64,000 nucleotides of DNA from Annulohypoxylon bovei var. microspora (taxonomy: Eukaryota; Ascomycota; Sordariomycetes; Xylariales; Hypoxylaceae): the NCBI GenBank assembly GCA_022836615.1, contig MU405301.1, positions 62,001 to 126,000 on the forward strand, written 5' to 3'. The notes beneath the pieces were generated by a model. It saw only the letters and a program-made list of their open reading frames with translations, made no database searches and was not told the origin of the DNA. Below, piece after piece: positions 12,615 through 25,554 of the stretch (positions are counted from its first letter, which is position 1; each line of letters starts with the position of its first letter). The position numbers were made by a program, and so were the translations under genes.

Positions 12615-14806
12615 GCCCGAGGCCTATATGGTACATATCAGATGAATTTATACGAGAGCCTGACCGGCGAAACACAACCTGGAAAAAATCATCTTATATA
12701 AAAATATAAGCAATGAAACCATAAGCATAGGGCTGTTATGTGTATGCGTGTGCGTTTTATATCACATCGGCAGGTCGGACGGAAAACATTGCGGCTCGGG
12801 ATGCCAAACAGAGTCAAATCAGACCCCCTCACCTCTTCTCCCTTAGCGAAATATAATTTGTCATGCCGTCATGGCCACTCGGAATTAAGAGCTTACTCGA
12901 TATCACTTACTGATCGCACGCCGCTTAGCTTGGCTGAGGTGCTAACCTAGCCAGAGCTCGAGCCCACCCCCGTCCGAGCGACCACTCTTAATAATGATGT
13001 CACCCCCGTGGACCCCGGCCGGATACGGCGGTCGACTTCCGCAGCTTCTCAGTGGCTGTTAGTAAGGGGAGGAAAGAGCTAAGGAAGTATACTCCAACTC
13101 CTCAATGTCACTGTACCTGACTTGATTAGTCTATCGGGATTATAAAAGGGGTTTATATCCTTTATATCCTTCTTCTCCAAAACTGTGACCAAAGTCACAA
13201 AAATTCAGAAGAGTCTTGAAATCATCGAACGACACCTCCCTGGCCATCGTTTCGGTGATGAGAAATACGCCAATAGCCTGGTTCAACATCCCTACCCTAC
13301 CGTACTCTTACATACAGGCTCCTTCTGCAAATATCGGGAAAGCGGCTGTGCCTCGCTACCGCATATCACTGACGATCCAGGAATAGGTAGTGTGTGTGCG
13401 GAAGCTCAAAAACGCGAAGAGCGCGAACGTCGGATAAAAGCATGGAGATAACGACTTTCCTACTATGTATTAATACAGCCATTCCAGAAGTAGCCAACGC
13501 ATAAGCTGAGCTCAGCTAGCCTCGGCGAAAGATTTGGTGGAATAAAGTGGAAATAAAGACAGCCTACGTGTCTCTGATATCTGATTTTTCTTTAATGGTT
13601 TTTATTCCCATATTTTTTTTCCCACCTAAAAAAAAACCCTCGGCCAAGGAGGTACGGCATGTTTTCAAACAGAAGATATCACTCCGCTGACGCTATAGGC
13701 GATTTATTCGCGACACGCACGATATACCGCTGCAGAGTTTCGAAATGTCATCCCATGTAAGTCCACTCACGACTCTTACCATCGGATGCGAAGGCAGGTT
13801 GTACACGAGTCGTGCTGTACCTCGTCGTACCCTAGCCCTTAGTGGAGGTACATACGGTGAGTTCTACCCTGATTGCATGGCAATGCTCGGGTTACAAAGA
13901 CGAGATGAAAAGAATGGGAATGGCGGATACCTACTGCAAGATCTACCCAACTACACGGAAACCCATGTATGGCTACCCAGTAAACAATATATTTTGTATG
14001 TGCACACTGTATGCATCTCAAGCAGTGGCTCCAAAAAAAAAAAAAAAAAAAGTAAGCTCGCGGTTTGAGGACCTTCCCGTCCTTTGTCAGCAATCCTCGG
14101 GCTTGCGTGCCGTTCGCTCAGCGACCCTATGAGCCAATCAGTAGGCCAAGTTGCGCTATAGATATCTTATCTTCAGCGGCTGATTTTTTTTTTCTTCGGC
14201 GCCTCTTCAGAAAAGGGGTTACATTTTTGCACGATGTAGATAGGCCAAGACTTCAAGACCGAAACTCGCATACATGCATGAAGAGGGCTTTACTGCAATG
14301 TCACCATGAGCGACCGGAAATTATATATATAATACCATGTTAGATCCCAGCGATATCATACGCAGTCGTAGATTCAAAAGGTGGGGAGGGGGGGCACCGG
14401 GACCGAAATCACGTCCACCACTGAGATCGACGTTAAGATGAAACTCATTCACAAATAGGTGGGCACAAAACTGGTTTGGAGGCAAGATGATTTTGACAAC
14501 GTTCTTCATTCGAAGGACGCCAGCTACCTATCTATTATAACCGACACATGGGCTATCCGTATAATATCCAATCCCTGTTTCTCGTAAGTAGCGCTCTTCC
14601 GGAGCGCCTCGTTAACATCCTTCTGAAAAGTCTCGCGACGCTAGAATCCCACAAATGTAAAAAGGAAAAATTGTTTGTATGCAATGAATAAGAGGTTTCA
14701 TTTGAGCCGTTCCTTTTTCGCCCGTAATGCAACCTTTCCTAACGCCAGAGTAGTCGAGACTAGTATACCACAAATAATTTAAACAGAAGACAGGCTATTG
14801 GTAGCA
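12615..14806. other. intergenic region with homopolymer tracts
   Basis: No convincing gene. The segment near 12615 should hold the Sng1-like promoter, and the far end the 3' untranslated region of the bZIP gene. Notable content is a 19-base A run at 14033-14051 and shorter A/T runs near 13613-13636 and 14185-14195. Confidence 0.5.
14033..14051 (+). repeat. poly(A) homopolymer of 19
   Basis: Nineteen consecutive A residues. No coding sequence or target-site duplication was found around it to suggest a retrocopy. Confidence 0.9.
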
Positions 14807-16594
14807 CTATAATCCGGTGGCAAGTAGATCTAGTCTTGCAAAGACAGTCTCCAGGCTAGCCGCGATACGCTCAACCCGTCTCGCGGCAATGCTAGCAGTG
14901 ACATCCTCATCCGATGAATCGACTAGTTCAAGTCGGGCAAGTGTCTTCTCTGATTCGATACCGGCGAAGATATCAACTGCAGTAAGGCTATCGGTGTCAA
15001 GCTCGACTGGTTTCGAGGGTGTAACCGTAGTCTCATCGTCGTAGATGTCTCCGTCAAGGTTGGAGATAGCATTCTCGGATACTTCCGATTCAGCTACAGT
15101 CTCCTGGGGCTCGAGTGCCTTAGTGGATGGCATTACCGGAGCCTCAAAAATAGGGACATCCGCCTTCTCGGCATCCGATGAGAAAGACTCTCCAACAAAG
15201 TTCGATGTCTTGCCCGCTAGAGCCTCTGTGTCGATGATGGGGATTTCTGGTGTCTCCAGAACGGCAAACACTTGAGGCTGGTAGTTAAAGGCATCGGAGT
15301 TGATGTTCAGCATGGAGAAGTCCATCGTCTGCTCGGGCATCATAACCATGCCAATTTGTTGGTGCTGGTTCTGTTGGCCGGCAGTGTACGGGTTCACATC
15401 CTTAGGGACCTGGCGAGGTTCAGGTTGCCTTTGCTCAGGTTGTGCCTGCTGCTGAGGCGCGGCGGGGTTGGAACTCAAATGATCTAGGAAATTGGAAAAC
15501 GAAGGTGATGATAGTAGCATGCGAGTAAGATCGGAGAGACGTCGGTTCTCATCCATTAACGCGCGGTTCTGAGCCCTTAGGTCACCGTTCTCGGTAACCT
15601 TGTTCGCGATCTCAGCTTCCAGTTGAGTAATATATTCTATGAAATCATTAGCAAATCGATATTTGGAAACAGTGTTATCTCACTTACCCTTTCTTCGTGA
15701 ACGGAAAGCTCGAGCAGATACTTTATTGCGCAGTTGGCGTCTTTCTTTGCTGCTCAGCTTCTTGCCCTCTTCACTAGCGAGGAGTCTTTCATCCTCATCC
15801 ATATCATCTTCCTCTTTCTTGGGTCGAGGAAGGTGCATAAGAGGCGAACCCTCGCCTCCCTCACTAGGGGACGCACCAGCCTTTGACCTCATCGAGTTTA
15901 AGAGTTGGGTGATCTTCTGCTCTACAATCGGGTCGGAAGGCATAGGGGCCTTAGCTCTATGTTGCTTGGCCTGGTTCTGTCTCTGTTGCTGCTGAATGAG
16001 ATGTTGTTGCTGCCTCTGCTGTGCCTGTGCTTTCGCGAGAGCAGCCTGTTGGTGCATACCAGGGTACATCCTTCCAACACTACTCGTCTGACTCGGGACA
16101 GTTGGCGATGTCATTTGAGACTCTCCTCCGATGGCATTAGGGTTCACAGTCTGTTCCGGGAAGTAAAATGGCGCATCGTTCTGAGACTCGAAGTCCATAT
16201 CCATATCTCCACCATTCATGTTCTGCGACGGCGCGGTGTTGAAGTCAAACATCTCTTCATTCGAGCTTATCTCTGATGACATGTATTCCAAAGTATACCC
16301 GGGCACTTGGTTAGCATTCTGGATGGCAAGCGTGCTAGCAAGGGCACCCGGAACGAATGGCGTTTGTTGCTTATACTGGTCATATTGATGGCTAGGACCT
16401 GATAGAGCCTGTGGTTGTGGCATCGTCGTTGGCGTGTTTACTGCCGCGGACGCCCTCGCGAATTGTTGTTTGTTCGCGGTAGGGGAAGCTGAAGGCGATC
16501 GGTATTGCATGCTTGCATCGTACTCTGAGAAATCAAGAAGATCTAAAGGATCTACACCACCCGGGCTTGTCGAGGACTGGCTTGAAGCCGACAT
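14807..16594 (-). CDS. bZIP transcription factor of the ZIF1/MBZ1/IDI-4-like fungal group
   Basis: Predicted 578-residue nuclear regulator. Two exons (16594-15688 and 15636-14807) join across a 51-bp intron that interrupts the bZIP domain exactly between basic region and zipper. The basic region KKLSSKERRQLRNKVSARAF carries the N-x-x-x-A-R signature and is followed by RSRRKEYITQLE. The zipper runs through QLEAEIANKVTENGDLRAQN and DENRRLSDLTRML. The 300 residues before the domain are Gln/Ser/Pro-rich with acidic patches, typical of activation regions, and include Gln runs (HLIQQQQRQNQ). The C-terminus is acidic. The 5' leader is A/C-rich with no ATG in the 120 bases before the start. Assignment to the ZIF1-like group rests on the basic-region sequence and is less certain than the bZIP call. 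Confidence 0.88.
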
Positions 16595-17809
16595 GATGGT
16601 GCTAGAATAGAATCAGTCCGATTAGATAGATAATGAATGACCGCCTTCGAGAGCGAGTGTTGTGGTTGTGGGTGTCGAATATTGATAGTAGACAAGTTGT
16701 ACTCGATGGAGATGTTGAATTCGATTCGTTGATGACTGTTGATGATTGTTGGTACAAAAGTAGTTGTTTCGTTTGTGAAGGGAAAAGGCGAGAAATGGCA
16801 AGATTGGTAGGAAGCGCGGATCGGATGGGAATTTGGATGGTTATGGGTGTTAAAGGTGTTATGGTTGTCAGGGGGTGCCTTGGCTGCTTGGGAAAAAAGG
16901 ACCAAAAAGACTAAATGGACTAAAAAGGATTAAAGCAACTGAGAGTGGGCAGTTCGAATTCTGGGGGTAACTTCCCTGCGAGTCCCTAGGTGGCTTGGTT
17001 TTGAACTTGGCCTTGTCGGGCAGGTTGACAGGGGTCGGACTGTCGATTAAAGAGGGGAGGGACGCGTAAGCCAGTGCGAAGGTCGTGCCTTTCTCGGCCA
17101 ATGGACCCCAGCTTCCTAAGGCCGAAAGAGATCTCCCCCGATCCAATCAAACCCCAATATCCGCCGTCTGTGGCACGGAGTGTATTCAAGTGGAGTAGTA
17201 ACCACCGGTAAGTGTAGTAGGAGCAGTGTGAATAGCAGGTATACACAGATACATCACACACACTAATACATTAGTACTTACTTACACACGAAGACCACAT
17301 ACTATCAGAACACATACAATTCATACACACGCATAGCAATGGTCAACCAATTCAGTAACCATAATGTTCATTCTTATCCCATGGGTGTTTGTTACCAGTA
17401 ACCATCTTGTCCTGCAGGAGAAACTCACCTGCGCTTCGAGGATGACGACGCCATTCCCACTCGAAGGCTTAGGTCCAATAACCTTTTCTTATGCCCATCA
17501 GCATGATAGACAGCTCTTCGCTGATGGTGAATGATGACGATTTCGAACACGACGAGCAGACGAAAGAGTTAAGATGAGATGAATCCTTCGATAGGAATGG
17601 TAGGCAGTGTGATACATTGGTTATCATTGTTGCCAAATAGGTACTCATCCCGTAACAGTCAGATGTAGTATGAAGGTTGTAGCATACATGCATCAGATCC
17701 AAATGGTTTGTTTAGGAGAACCAGCCAGAAAGCATAACTATGCTAATTAGATAGGTACCTAGGCATGTTGCTAGTACTCCTGGTTTCGGGTCCTTGACTC
17801 GTTGCTCCC

Positions 17810-18052
17810 ATGCTCGGAAAGCAGATGGGGAAGTACAGGATACATGACTCATTTGCAACAATTGAGCAACACGGCCATGACGGCTACAGTTGTTCGACCG
17901 ACGGAGAAGATGAAAGGCTCCGGAAGAATAGAGAACAGTTTGCTGAATCGGTCCTGTCGGCTCTGCGGTACCGCGGTATTGCTATTTCATCTCTTAGTGT
18001 CTGCTTTTGGGAACACAATCGCTTTTTGGTCTTCCAATACTCGCGTGTCTGA
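17810..18052 (+). CDS. possible small hypothetical protein (80 aa)
   Basis: An ATG-initiated frame of 80 codons lies in otherwise gene-poor DNA. The product starts MLGKQMGKYRIHDSFATIEQ and has mixed, protein-like composition, but no domain, signal peptide or homologue is recognised. Other frames overlap it on both strands. It may be a remnant of a larger gene or chance. Confidence 0.15.
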   Translation: MLGKQMGKYRIHDSFATIEQHGHDGYSCSTDGEDERLRKNREQFAESVLSALRYRGIAISSLSVCFWEHNRFLVFQYSRV

Positions 18053-20670
18053 CGATTGGTAACGAATGTGATGACCAGTAATTATGAGACCGTCAGATTG
18101 GTGTGCCAGAAGCAAGTCCCTAACAAGCGACTCGCCCGAGCTCCTAAAGCGAAGAAATTCGGCTTGATTGGGCACTAGCAAGCACAGCCACCGCCATCAC
18201 TTCCTTTGGTATGAGCATATGAGGCACGGATCCGCACATAATGTTATGGTATGGCTGTTCATTTAGCAATCTGTCCATTACTGTCGAGAATTATCCCAAT
18301 TCAAGGTGTCGCCAAGATGACGGATTCCTGTAGAAACTCTCATCTCGGAGGTTGTCCTGCTCGCAACCTCAACGCTCAGGCTTAGAGAAACGAAAATAAG
18401 CATATGTTGGTCGAACGCAACAATGCCGGGCAAATCGCACATGTGGTGTCCGAGATTCCATGTGCTCTCCGGATTTTACCGTAGACAGAGAGTTTGTGGA
18501 TTTTCTCGGCCAAGATTCGCCCACGTTGAACAAGCTCAGGTCTCAACCACGGGAAGTCGGTCGCACTAGAGTACCGACCCCATCAAACTCTTTCATTTGT
18601 TCGTTTATGCGATGTCGGTAGTTTCTATCGCTCGAGGCCCGTGGTAACACCAACTGACTAAGTCCGTTTCTGGCTTAGTGAGCGAGGCTTAGATTTATCG
18701 AGCTGTGTTTTCTCAGCTTGACAGGGGGTCTTGAAATGATTAAGTAATGCATAGACTGGACTTGTAAGATGAATTCACCCTGGCGCAGCAGACCTCGGGG
18801 CTCCACTTCGTTATCGTATTAATGATAATCCAGAAGCTAAAAAAGAATAATCAAGCAATGCCTTACCCATGAGTTCAATGCCGCCAGATATTCGACGCCC
18901 ACAAATTTCCTAAGACGTTACCGTTGAAGATTAAGTTCGTTTTGACCTTCGGTATCTTCCGCTGTGTGATGTGAAGACTGGAGCTCTGTGAGAATTAATG
19001 CCAGTGTCTCCATATCGAAGTGGCATTCATGCGTGGTGCCGGCAGAGCAAGATCTCGTTATGGATAAGTACGTTCTTCTTGGGAATAGACTGCATTGATA
19101 CTTCTAGCCGTTTCCCGAGGACTAAAACATCGAAACATTCGACCTTGCTAAAACCTATCGTCCGTAGCTCCCCATAAGAGAGCAGTACTATTGATACGAG
19201 CCCCAACCTGTCCATAGTGGCCAACGGCTATAAAAATAGCATTTCCAGCTACCGCGATGAGGCTGTTTCACCAATCTGATGCAGATCTCCCCACTAAGGG
19301 CTTGTTAAACTTGACAAGCTTCACTTCGATTTTCTAGGTCCGTCTCTAGCCCCAAAGGGGTCCGCAACTTGGATGGGGCGACAACGGCAGTATGCCTAGG
19401 TAGGTAGGGACTCCGAAGAGAAAAAGGTTCGATCGTACTGCACACAGTTCTAGTGAAACCCTTTTGCATTTATAGTAGGGTCTAGCCTACTGCCGGCGAC
19501 ATTATCGATTGCAGCGATTTTTCCGATGCTGGGGTCGAAAAGGGTGAAAAGAATAGTCGACCTCGGAACACGCTGAGCACTATTGACTGGCTGAGCATCT
19601 TCAGTAAATCGGCAGATAAATTACGAGGCGTGTTGGCCGCGGCTGTTTCCTTTGCATAAACGCGGAAAGCAAGCCACATTTGACAACAATCTTATGCAAA
19701 TTGATCATCAGCATCAGATCTTTACTTGATGGCCTTAATTCGAAAAATAAAGCCGGACAAAGTTCAAAACGGGTGAAAGCAGGTTAAAATGCCAAGATTT
19801 CCCAGTTAGACGTCCGAAAGTTCCAAGGTTTCCCGGTTAGGTTATGTGGCTGTGATCGCCTGTGGCGTTACTTTGGTCCTACCTAACTAGGTGTGGCGAC
19901 TCCATCGGACAAGAAATACCTATCAGCGTCTCTCTATCCGATGACAATGGCCAATTCAAAATTCTCTCTTCTAGAAATTGATTGTTAATAGCGAGAAAAC
20001 TAAAGTCTCGCAGTTCGATATTAGATATTCCAATTGAGTCTCATAAGCAATCCTCAGCTAGAGATGTTTCTCTTCCCCTACCCCTTACCCCTTCTCCATC
20101 AAAAGCTTCACGTTTTCAGGGATAATATTGACACACGTGATTTTGATATTGTAACTTGCAAAACCATTATGAGGTAGTCCCTCCCCATCAATCGGTGTCC
20201 AGCAGATACTTCCCGAGACTTGACTATGTATGCTCGCACCATCCCCATTATGTAAGAACTAGCTCTAGTTCACGGTAACTACCGGAGCAACGCAGGGTAA
20301 GTAGGAAAGGCAGGTACTCCCGTCAAGTGTCGGCAGAGGACCACATCCGATGAGCGCCGCCCGGGAGCCGTTTCCCAACACGGTAGGCTAAGTCCTCACA
20401 CTTTTAAAGCATCAGCGAATTTTAATACTGAGCAGTTGAGTTCAAGTATTTAGTTAGGTCCTATGTGCGACCGAAATTTTCATACATGTCTTAGTAATGA
20501 ATGATGGGATACTAACTACGGTGATGCTATGTAGACGCTTATTATTTATAATGAATTTGAAGGCAATAGGTCACGATACGTTTGCGTGTAATACCGTGTG
20601 ATGTATTACGATATCCTGTGTTGTATGAACGTACAAATTACCAGCTGTCAGACGTAGCCTTATATGGCAC

Positions 20671-20700
20671 AAGCCACACAAAGCCACACAAAGCCACAAA
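20671..20700. repeat. tandem decamer AAGCCACACA, three copies
   Basis: Two exact copies of AAGCCACACA followed by a third with one change (AAGCCACAAA). Located in gene-poor DNA; no function assigned. Confidence 0.85.
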
Positions 20701-21997
20701 GTGCCCTTTGGCCAGTAAAACCCTTTTACTGCCAACAGAATTTGTTTTTTTATAGAAAGCCAAGTTGCTATATTATAGGTGAAGACAAATATGATCATAT
20801 ATTGTTAGACAAACAACCTTCAGATTAGCTAAGGCTAGCATATCATATAATAAGGCCATTTATCTCGCTTTACTATCAATTACCCTGACCAAGAGCATGA
20901 TATTCATGTGGTTCCTATAATCTATTCAATACATCACGATCATGTAGGTATAAATTCCCCATTGTGTCCGTGATTGCTTGGTTTATAACATCACGTCTAA
21001 ACTTGATTTAAACTATGATTGGGCTCCCGAGATAAAGCGCCAGACACTGCTCTACTCAAGCCAATAACAAAAATTCAATACACATTTACTTATATCTCCT
21101 ATAGAATATACTTATAAAGTTGTACGCAGTAGGTATAATTCCACATATTATAGTATACTTAATACATAGGTATCTGGGAGGGTGTGTATGAAATACGCAA
21201 TTTTTAAGGTACCTAGGTAATTTTGATACCTTTTTCATGTCAGGGAATATGAGAGACTTTTGACTTGACTCTGAGTAATAGAAGAATCAGTAGATATAGA
21301 ATCCCTCGAAGTCAGTACCCCCAGAAAATTATCAATGGCCTCTTCTAATTCAACGAGTAGGTGAGAGTCAAGTTCCCCCTTATAAATAAAACACCATCAC
21401 GATCTCGTCACTACAAACGCTTGTTTGATTTTCTCTTTAAAACCTATAACCTTGGAAGAAAACCCATGGAATGATATTATGAGTGCGAAAAGACTCGTGC
21501 AATCAGATTTCCCACGGGAGATCTATAATAAATTTGAATTATCAGTAGCTAGAGCCTTAGTAAATTTGGCAACAGTGCATAGTAACAAGTATTTAGTATA
21601 CCTAATCGTATGTACGGCCCCTTCATATCAATAGTATGGAACCCGTTGTTGGCATCACCTGGCCGCCAGGCAACCACGAAACCTTCTTTTACCTACGCCT
21701 AATTTACAGCTGTCAGCTTTCGTAGCTGATGAGTTGCCGGGTGTATCTGCTTGTAACTAGGTACTAATGACTCTACGATGGTTCGCAACGCTTTGGTCAA
21801 GTGGTAAACGTTCTTAGCGTAGACTCGTCGCCTACCTTGCAACTGAACAAAGTCTACAAAACAGTACTTAAGAATATTTCTTTGGCGTTCATCCTAAACT
21901 GCAAACTTCCCACAAGACACCTTTTTTCTTTACCTACTCAGTCCCACAAATTATACACTGCACGCAACATAATCATTCATCACACAGCTACTTAGGC

Positions 21998-24076
21998 ATG
22001 ATGGCTGAGTTCCCCCTTAGCCCAAATGGGATAACATACCCGCAGCCCGACGGCCGTGGTTTAGATGAATGGAAGTACTACATCGTTTCTAAGATCGAAG
22101 GTAGTCTCCGTCCCATGGCACTAATTCGCCAGGACGCCGTAGAGATGCCATTGTCAGACTCTGGACGACAGGTTGTTCACTCGTGCGAGGGGATAATGAC
22201 TATCCTGTCTGACCCGGCCAACCGTTTTGTCATAGAATCCGAGCGATCTGTGGCTATCGATTATTATCACCATTCCGGCAAGATGGTCACAAGTTTCGGC
22301 ACCCTTCTTTCAGAGTACGACCCTGCTTTGCACGAGTTTCCGCTCACACAAACTTGTGCGTTGCTAGGGGCTAGCTCAGTCATGTTGGGACCCGAGCACC
22401 CGTGGGTTGGCCTTACGTTTGAGCCTACCATTCTACAAAATTTTCATTCCTGGGATCATCCAGAAACGTCTGGTATGGTCATCGTCGACATCACGGATCT
22501 GGAGGATTTGCGTTATGGCATCATGACTTTTAACATCCCTGCCGACGAGGAGCTACTGGAAAGAATGGATACCTTCGAAGTAGGCAACCAATGCCGGCCA
22601 CTTTCCGCCATCCAGTATGTGGCTACGTATCTGGAGAACACCGGTATACTACAAGAGAACGATATGAATAAGGCTAGAAAGCTAGAGCAATTCTCGACGA
22701 TCGGCGAGAGTACCGTCAACTGTAAGTTCAGCTACGATGCTATGGCATAGAAACGACGACTAACATATGAAACTCAAGTCACTCTGTCGTTTAACGTAGA
22801 TTCGTACAAGCCCCTCAAGTCTCTCCGCGATAAAGCTATTAGCGTCTTGATCCGGAGCACATACAATGTAGAGCTCTTCGATATGTCTATCTTCGACAGA
22901 CCACGGCTGATCCCCGATTTTAAGAGGCTACTAAGACAACACTTATTCGATGACATAGCTTTTCTCCTCCCTAAGCGTTCGGTGGGACAGCTGCTAGCCC
23001 TTGCCTTTGAAGGGGCCACGCAGCTTGACCTGGTGCGTTTTAGAGGCATATCCGCAGTGGCAATCGGAGCTGCGCTGAAGATGGAAGAGCTGAAGGACGT
23101 AACATCCATCAGCTTTCACACCGACGACATCCACGGCTCACACGACGAAGTCTTGGATGCGTTATCTTGTTCGCCTTCCCTACACCGCGTATGCTTCTTG
23201 CTGATACCGAACCGAGCGAGCGACATAGGGAGCCTGCGCTTCTTCCAGGCACTCTCAAACAGACCACAGTTGTTCAAGCGTCTAAAGCTCACCTTTACCG
23301 GCGCCTTCTCGCAGGCCCTCCATCGCGAACCATGGCTTCAACCCTGGTTCGAAGAGCCTTTCAATCCTCCTGTCGAGACATCTCTAGTGCTGAACATGCT
23401 CGTCTCGTATTTTCGCGAAGAAGAAGACGGGTATCAAACGCCAGTGCGGAATTCCTTTTACCTTGGCAACGGCCTCCTTGGAGCGGAAGCTTTCGTAGCC
23501 GGGTTCCTACGATGGTTACCCAACATGCCGAGTTTTGACGGGTTTCCCTTTTCTGTCGGCCCCTCTCATCTAGGAAGCACTTCGAATGCCGAGGTACACC
23601 CTGTTTTAAGCTGGACTACATCTGAAGTTCTCCGAAAAGGAAGTTGGATTGTGTTTGTATCAAGGGGTCTGTACGATGATGAAGTAGCGCATTTCAGAGG
23701 AAGACACGGACCAAAGAAGTATGCCTTCATACGTCTGGGTGTGGAGTTGAACCCTCAAGATTTCACAAAGGAGCCTCTCCGCTATCATGTAAAGCCCGGT
23801 GACCTCCAAGTTTTGGGTCTTAAAGAATTCCTTCAGTTCACCGCACCAAAATTGGACCAGGAATTGGTGGACCGACTACTACTGGAGACTAAGAGGCAAA
23901 TGGCATCGGCAGATATTGAGGGTCTGCGAGGCCCCGAATTTGAGTGGTTGGAAGTTTTCGATGTCGAGGATGCGTGTGGCGAGTTGAATTGGTTCTTGAA
24001 GGGATACACTGACGGACTGTCGCCTTTAAGTTCTGATCTTATCAAGAAAGGGATTGCTAATACTTGCTATATGTAA
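21998..24076 (+). CDS. unrecognised 673-residue fungal protein
   Basis: Two exons, 21998-22721 and 22779-24076, join across a 57-bp intron with a GTAAGT donor and ACTAACA branch site; the join reads ...STVNFTLSFNVDSYKPL. I do not recognise a family. The protein is acidic and soluble-looking, with no signal peptide or membrane helix. The N-terminal 240 residues contain Trp/Tyr-rich stretches (RGLDEWKYYIVSKIEG, EHPWVGLTFEPTILQNFHSW). From about 285 to 380 there are leucine-rich, LRR-reminiscent segments (LLALAFEGATQLDLVRFRGI, DALSCSPSLHRVCFLL). The remainder includes WTTSEVLRKGSWIVFVSRGL. Fungal F-box/LRR proteins look similar in the middle, but no F-box is visible. It is followed about 500 bp downstream by a metallo-hydrolase on the same strand; no functional link is evident. 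Confidence 0.75.
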
Positions 24077-24579
24077 ACGCTAGAGGGTTTATCAGGATCA
24101 GGGATGTTTATGAACCGGTGGATTGGTCATCTGCGTGTGTGGAGTTAGGTAATAGGTAGGGAGGATGTGAGAGAGACCCAACCCCGTGGAGACCTCCTGT
24201 GATAGAAACTGAAGGCTGGCTCTATCAATTGATTTCTTTCCCCAAATTCTCTATAATTACTGGTGCCTTTGACGTGTATACTAATCATTAAATAACGAAT
24301 ATACTCCCCGTTCCTGTATCGGAGCGACGGAGATAATAATTAGAAATCTTTCGGTTTCGGTGATAATACATCTGTTGCATTCAACGCCAACCACAGAACG
24401 GTTACTAACCAGGCGAACACATTACTCAGTCGGCGATGATCTCAGTGTATTTTTAGTGATGCGGTGTGTTACTCGAGAGTATAAAGGTCCTGTATTGAAT
24501 ATTCGAGTTTTCGAAATGGAAGTGTGTTTTCATCTTCAATACCTAGTAGAATTTATTTCCAGCATCTAAAACCTCCAAC
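24077..24579 (+). promoter_or_regulatory. intergenic spacer: terminator of upstream gene, promoter of MBL gene
   Basis: A 500-bp tandem spacer with no gene. The half nearer 24579 would serve as promoter of the metallo-beta-lactamase-fold gene. No specific binding motif could be assigned. Confidence 0.4.
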
Positions 24580-25554
24580 ATGATGCATATGTCCTATAGC
24601 CAGATGAAGAAGACATGGAGCCACGTACTCTTCCAGGCCAGCCTTTTCACCGTACTCATACCACTTAGCACCGCATTATCCCAGCTCAGGGCAGACCTTT
24701 ACAACGCCGCCCCTATCCCCACAAACGCGACTCTACCCGATGGTTCTGTCGGATTCTGGCAGCCAACCGTCATAACCCTGGTATCTGGCGAATCCGAAGC
24801 CGTCCTCATCGACACGCTCTTCACCTCCGACCAAGCCGTCGCTCTGGGTGACTGGATCGAAGAGACCATCCCCAACAAGCGTCTCACCACGATCTACGTC
24901 ACCCACGGCCACGGGGACCACTGGTTCAACGGCCCGTACCTGCAGAGGCGTTTCCCAGGAGTAGAGCTCGTTTCGACGCAGTCGTCGATCGACCACATGG
25001 CGACGCAACTGACGGCAGAGTTCCGGTCCTTCTGGCATGACCTATTCCCCAGCCAGATCGACGAGGAGTCATTTCAAATCTTGGCGAAGCCCCTGAAGGA
25101 CAACAAGTTTACTCTTGAGGGGCACACCTTCGAGGCCGTCGACGTGGGCCACTCGGACACCGACGAGACAACGTTTCTGCACATCCCCTCGATGAAGATG
25201 GCCGTGACGGGAGACATAGTTTATAATGACGTCCACATGTGGATGACAGAGTCTCCAGCACAGACCCAGAAGGACGCGTGGGTGCGGTCGCTAGATAAAG
25301 TTGCCTCGGTTAATCCGGAGATTGTCATCGGTTCGCATCATAGGCCTGGGGGCGTGGACGGGGCTTTCAATATCGAGGCTTCGAAGACGTACATCAAGAC
25401 GTTTAGCAAACTGCTTCAGGCGGCTAAGAGTGCCGAGGAGCTGTATAACAAAGTTCTGGAGGCGTATCCAAATCGGATAGGGAAACTGGTATTATGGCTG
25501 GGTTGCCAAGCAGCATTTCCAGCTGCAGGTCAGTCAGGACGCGATGAACTATGA
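24580..25554 (+). CDS. secretory metallo-beta-lactamase-fold hydrolase ending in RDEL
   Basis: Single-exon gene for 324 residues. The N-terminus has a hydrophobic segment at about residues 16-33 (HVLFQASLFTVLIPLSTALS), consistent with a signal peptide. The zinc ligand motif HxHxDH is complete at 109-114 (THGHGDH). Further family ligands are H191 (DVGHSDTDE), D212 (TGDIVYND) and the H253/H254 pair (IGSHHRPGG). Members hydrolyse diverse esters, lactones or thioesters, and the substrate cannot be read from sequence. The last four residues are RDEL, a KDEL-class sequence that could retain the protein in the endoplasmic reticulum. The ATG at 24580 gives MMHMSYSQMKK; alternative Met codons at positions 2 and 4 make no functional difference. 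Confidence 0.9.
   Translation: MMHMSYSQMKKTWSHVLFQASLFTVLIPLSTALSQLRADLYNAAPIPTNATLPDGSVGFWQPTVITLVSGESEAVLIDTLFTSDQAVALGDWIEETIPNKRLTTIYVTHGHGDHWFNGPYLQRRFPGVELVSTQSSIDHMATQLTAEFRSFWHDLFPSQIDEESFQILAKPLKDNKFTLEGHTFEAVDVGHSDTDETTFLHIPSMKMAVTGDIVYNDVHMWMTESPAQTQKDAWVRSLDKVASVNPEIVIGSHHRPGGVDGAFNIEASKTYIKTFSKLLQAAKSAEELYNKVLEAYPNRIGKLVLWLGCQAAFPAAGQSGRDEL

Larger units (their letters stand above)
16595..21997. other. 5.4-kb gene-poor region
   Basis: The first few hundred bases look like the leader and promoter of the bZIP gene. Beyond that I see no recognisable protein or RNA gene. Content worth noting: one short open frame at 17810-18052 of unclear reality, a three-copy decamer repeat at 20671-20700, TAGGTA-type motifs at about 17752, 21164 and 21210, and AT-rich DNA from about 20.5 to 21.6 kb. 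Either decayed sequence or long-range regulatory DNA would fit. Confidence 0.5.

Noticed and set aside
14033..14051. Poly(A) run as the tail of a retrocopy
   Set aside because: No coding remnant precedes it and no target-site duplication flanks it.
16552..16905. 117-codon minus-strand frame over the bZIP start
   Set aside because: It lacks an ATG and overlaps the A/C-rich leader of the bZIP gene in another frame.
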